DNA from: Sphingosinicella humi
GTDB taxonomy: Bacteria > Pseudomonadota > Alphaproteobacteria > Sphingomonadales > Sphingomonadaceae
Length of the DNA stretch: 64,000 nucleotides
NCBI RefSeq assembly: GCF_003129465.1
Contig: NZ_QFFF01000001.1
Location: 2,279,501-2,343,500, forward strand
Direction: 5' to 3'
The notes beneath the pieces were generated by a model. It had not been told where the DNA came from. It was given only the letters and a program-made list of their open reading frames with translations, and made no database searches. Position numbers and translations under genes: made by a program. Of the stretch, positions 61,426-64,000 are shown piece by piece. Position 1 is the stretch's first letter. Each line of letters starts with the position of its first letter.

Positions 61426-62871
61426 GTGACGGATCGTGTGAGCGCGGAAGTCTGTCAGGCCCGCTCCGAGACGACAGCACGCGTGCAGGCGATCCGATCA
61501 CACGGGCAGGTGCATGTGGTCCTTCCGGGGCCACTATTTCCCTCCAAGCAAATGTTGCGGCTGCGTTTCTATGCGACGGTCTACGCCGCGGACGGCATCA
61601 GCTTGATCGCTGGGTTCTTGCTGACCGGCTATCTGGCATTTGGCGATGTTGGGGATCCCTATGCAGTCGACCTCCTGCTGATCATGATCCCGCTTTATTC
61701 GCTACTTGCCTTCCAAACGAACGCTTACGGACTCGACATGATCCGGCGGCCAAGGCTCGGTATCTATCGCGCCCTTGTCAGCCTCGCGGCAACGGCCATG
61801 GTCATTTTGCTCGTCGCCTTCTTCCTCAAGGCTTCGGAAGATCTTTCTCGCATAGTGTTCGTCGGCGGCATCGTGCTCGCGGCCGGGTCCATCGCCGTGC
61901 TTCGCTTCGTCATGGCGAACCTTGGGTGGCGGACCTTGCATGCAAGCCCTGTCAACGAACTCGTCATCGTCGACGGCGCCTACTATCCGGAGACTCTGGT
62001 CTCCCAGGTCCTCAACGCCGCGGACCACGGCCTCACGCCTAATCCGCGCGATCCGTTCATGCTCGATCGACTTGGGCAAATGCTCGAGAATGTCGACCGC
62101 GTCGTGGTCGCCTGTGCTCCGCAACGGCGTGCCCAGTGGGCCCTGCTTCTCAAGGGCACGAACATTCAGGGGGAGTTGCTCTCGCTCGAATGCGAGCAGG
62201 TGGGGGCCATAGGGGTGGGAAAGCTCGGGGACAGGGCCACGCTGGCCGTCTCCTGCGGTCCGTTGGATCTGCGAAGCAGGGCGCTGAAACGCGCGCTGGA
62301 CCTGTCCGTGGCTGTCCCGTTGCTGGTCTTCCTTGCGCCGCTTTTCCTGCTCGTCGCGTTCCTGATCAAGATCGATAGCCCCGGACCGGTCTTCTTCCTG
62401 CAGAAGAGAGTGGGCCGGGGTAACCGCATGTTCTTGATGACGAAATTCAGGAGCATGCGAATCGATGCGTGCGACTCGGACGGGGCGAGATCGACGAGCG
62501 AGGACGATGACCGCGTGACTCGACTGGGCCATCTGCTCCGGAAAGCCAGCATCGACGAGCTGCCGCAACTGATCAATGTCGTCCGGGGCGAGATGAGCCT
62601 CGTGGGGCCGAGGCCGCACGCACTGCAATCATTGGCGGGAGACAAGCTGTTTTGGGAGGTCGACGATCGATACTGGCATCGCCATGCCTGCAAGCCCGGG
62701 ATCACCGGCCTAGCGCAAGTGCGCGGTTTCCGCGGCGCGACGCGGGAGAAGAGCGATCTCACCGACCGCTTGAAGGCCGATCTGGAATATCTGTCCGGCT
62801 GGTCGATATGGCGCGACATCATCATCCTGTTCAGGACTGTTCGCGTGCTCGTCCATCCGCGCGCCTTCTGA
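61426..62871 (+). CDS. Undecaprenyl-phosphate sugar-1-phosphate transferase (GelB/WbaP-like)
   Basis: 481 residues from a GTG with GGGAGAG at the right spacing; the earlier in-frame GTG at 61384 is less likely. Four or five N-terminal helices and a cytoplasmic middle are followed by the bacterial sugar-transferase core: an entry helix (AVPLLVFLAPLFLLVAFLIK) and the loop DSPGPVFFLQKRVGRGN with MTKFRSMR. After these come DELPQLINVVRGEMSLVGPR and the C-terminal KPGITGLAQVRGFRG. It starts the lipid-linked repeat by transferring glucose-1-P or galactose-1-P to undecaprenyl phosphate. The first sugar is not certain. Confidence 0.93.
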   Translation: MTDRVSAEVCQARSETTARVQAIRSHGQVHVVLPGPLFPSKQMLRLRFYATVYAADGISLIAGFLLTGYLAFGDVGDPYAVDLLLIMIPLYSLLAFQTNAYGLDMIRRPRLGIYRALVSLAATAMVILLVAFFLKASEDLSRIVFVGGIVLAAGSIAVLRFVMANLGWRTLHASPVNELVIVDGAYYPETLVSQVLNAADHGLTPNPRDPFMLDRLGQMLENVDRVVVACAPQRRAQWALLLKGTNIQGELLSLECEQVGAIGVGKLGDRATLAVSCGPLDLRSRALKRALDLSVAVPLLVFLAPLFLLVAFLIKIDSPGPVFFLQKRVGRGNRMFLMTKFRSMRIDACDSDGARSTSEDDDRVTRLGHLLRKASIDELPQLINVVRGEMSLVGPRPHALQSLAGDKLFWEVDDRYWHRHACKPGITGLAQVRGFRGATREKSDLTDRLKADLEYLSGWSIWRDIIILFRTVRVLVHPRAF

Positions 62872-63020
62872 CGTCGTCCGCCACCGATCATGGATCCTCG
62901 CGGAATGGGACCTCCCGCTAGGGTGCGCAAGGTGAGGCCCGGGCCGAGCGGCCGCCCTGTGTAACGAGGTTGGGAGCGAGATGTCGCGTCCGTAGGGATC
63001 TGAGCAATTAAGGGGCGAGC

Positions 63021-63908
63021 ATGAGCATGCGTAAGGGGATCATTCTCGCGGGCGGAGCGGGAACCCGCCTGCATCCCATCACCAAGACCGTCAGCAAGCA
63101 ATTGATGCCGGTCTATGACAAGCCGATGATCTACTATCCCTTGTCGGTCCTCATGTTGTCAGGAATCCGTCACATCCTCATCATCACGACGCCGGCCGAT
63201 CAGGATGCGTTTATCGGCCTGCTCGGCGACGGTTCGCAGTGGGGCCTGGAGATCGAATATGCCGTTCAACCGAGCCCCGGCGGGCTCGCCCAGGCTTTCC
63301 ACATCGGGGCGGAGTTCGTCACAGGCGGGCCGAGCGCGCTCATCCTGGGAGACAATATCTTCTACGGCCATGGATTGGCCAACCTGCTCCGACGAGCCAA
63401 TGGACGCAAAACGGGCGCGACCGTGTTCGGTTATCATGTGTCGGACCCGAACCGCTACGGCGTGGTCGACTTCGATGCCAATGGTCGGGCGCAGTCGATC
63501 GAGGAAAAGCCCGCTTCGCCCAAATCCAATTTCGCGGTGACGGGCCTCTATTTCTACGACGAGCGCGTCGTCGAATATGCCCATTCGATCGTCCCCTCGG
63601 CCCGGGGCGAGCTCGAGATCACGGATGTGAATCGACTGTACCTCGAGGCAGGAGAGCTCCAGGTCGAGGTGATGGGGGCCGGACTGGCCTGGCTCGATAC
63701 GGGCACGCACGCCTCCTTGCTGGACGCCTCCCTGTTCACGAAGATCATCGAGGACAGGCAGGGATTGAAGGTCTGCTGTCCGGAAGAAGTCGCGTGGCGA
63801 ATGGGCTTCATTTCGGACGAGCAACTGGTCAAACTGGCGGAGCCGCTCTGCAAGAGCGGCTATGGCAATTATCTGCTCTCGATGATGGAGAAGGGCGGCC
63901 GGAGATGA
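63021..63908 (+). CDS. rmlA: Glucose-1-phosphate thymidylyltransferase
   Basis: 295 residues with AAGGGG before the ATG. Nucleotidyltransferase features: [20 protein letters not shown] with the GxGTRLxP loop, then [30 protein letters not shown] with the metal Asp, [19 protein letters not shown] and the [13 protein letters not shown] segment. It makes dTDP-glucose from glucose-1-P and dTTP, the first step to dTDP-L-rhamnose. It overlaps the next gene (rmlC) by four bases, so the rml genes form an operon that continues to the right of the window. Confidence 0.97.
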   Translation: MSMRKGIILAGGAGTRLHPITKTVSKQLMPVYDKPMIYYPLSVLMLSGIRHILIITTPADQDAFIGLLGDGSQWGLEIEYAVQPSPGGLAQAFHIGAEFVTGGPSALILGDNIFYGHGLANLLRRANGRKTGATVFGYHVSDPNRYGVVDFDANGRAQSIEEKPASPKSNFAVTGLYFYDERVVEYAHSIVPSARGELEITDVNRLYLEAGELQVEVMGAGLAWLDTGTHASLLDASLFTKIIEDRQGLKVCCPEEVAWRMGFISDEQLVKLAEPLCKSGYGNYLLSMMEKGGRR

Positions 63909-64000
63909 AGCTGGTCGACACGGCACTCCCCGAGGTGAAGCTCGTCGAGCCAAAGGTCATCGGCGACTGCCGCGGCTTCTTTCTCGAGTCGTGGAACGCG
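63905..64000 (+). CDS. rmlC: dTDP-4-dehydrorhamnose 3,5-epimerase (partial, N-terminus)
   Basis: The frame starts at an ATG overlapping the rmlA stop and runs off the window after 32 codons. [20 protein letters not shown] is the classic N-terminal strand of RmlC, with the DxRGFFxE block. The enzyme epimerises C3 and C5 on the way to dTDP-L-rhamnose. rmlB and rmlD are expected just outside the window. Confidence 0.9.
   Translation, partial: MKLVDTALPEVKLVEPKVIGDCRGFFLESWNA

Noticed and set aside
1-64000. tRNA, rRNA, phage or insertion-sequence genes
   Set aside because: I scanned the gaps between genes and saw no cloverleaf-like sequence, transposase or integrase motif or rRNA segment. This was by eye, and a tRNA search tool could overturn it.

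Overview
The window looks like a high-GC alphaproteobacterial chromosome, most probably from a sphingomonad (Sphingomonas or a close relative). This rests on codon use and on family content. Examples are a gelB/gelC/gelD/gelE-like exopolysaccharide export set, an AtrD/AtrB-like type I secretion pair, a DUF2336 protein, and dispersed palindromes of the CGTCATCCCGGC...GCCGGG type. No rRNA or tRNA gene and no CRISPR array was seen. No taxonomic search was possible.

Region 1 (1-6930) looks like a cell-polarity or signalling block. It holds a TipN-like two-helix/coiled-coil membrane protein, a divergent Hpt-like protein whose phospho-histidine is replaced by Ser, a membrane protein with a nucleotidyltransferase-like front half, a DUF2336 protein, and a translationally coupled sensor kinase whose phospho-acceptor His is replaced by Lys. 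Region 2 (6996-23548) is housekeeping and stress metabolism: an SRPBCC protein, a zinc alcohol dehydrogenase, a GlxA-type regulator, a sulfur/thiol cluster (cysteine synthase, 1-Cys peroxiredoxin, persulfide dioxygenase-rhodanese fusion), an FAD/NAD(P)-binding protein, gltA, gltX, a ComEC-like protein, a GH15 glycosidase, an SDR and an exported M15-like peptidase.

Region 3 (24000-64000) is a large surface-polysaccharide locus. It opens with a type I secretion ATPase and HlyD adaptor. A seven-gene leftward operon follows (35443 down to 27384) encoding an ABC polysaccharide exporter (Wzm/Wzt with a C-terminal carbohydrate-binding-type domain) and five glycosyltransferases. Next come a UDP-glucuronate-decarboxylase-like enzyme and two more glycosyltransferases. 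Two right-handed beta-helix proteins follow; one is an in-frame tandem duplication of a 1130-bp unit with only three, all synonymous, differences. The remainder is a Wzx/Wzy-type system: an asparagine-synthase-like protein, PssD/PssE-like glycosyltransferase halves, a pyruvyltransferase with an FrhB-like partner, an outer-membrane barrel, Wza, Wzz and BY-kinase-like proteins, a sulfotransferase, a flippase, an AAA ATPase, two glycosyltransferases, a polymerase, the priming sugar-phosphate transferase, rmlA and the start of rmlC.

My reading is that the locus makes a rhamnose-containing, probably acidic and decorated (pyruvate and/or sulfate) exopolysaccharide by the Wzx/Wzy route, alongside a second glycan exported by the ABC route. 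The beta-helix proteins are candidate polysaccharide-modifying enzymes. The duplicated one has no Sec signal and could be a substrate of the nearby type I secretion system. The points most worth checking are the near-identical beta-helix duplication and the pair of phosphorelay-like proteins that have lost their phospho-acceptor histidines.
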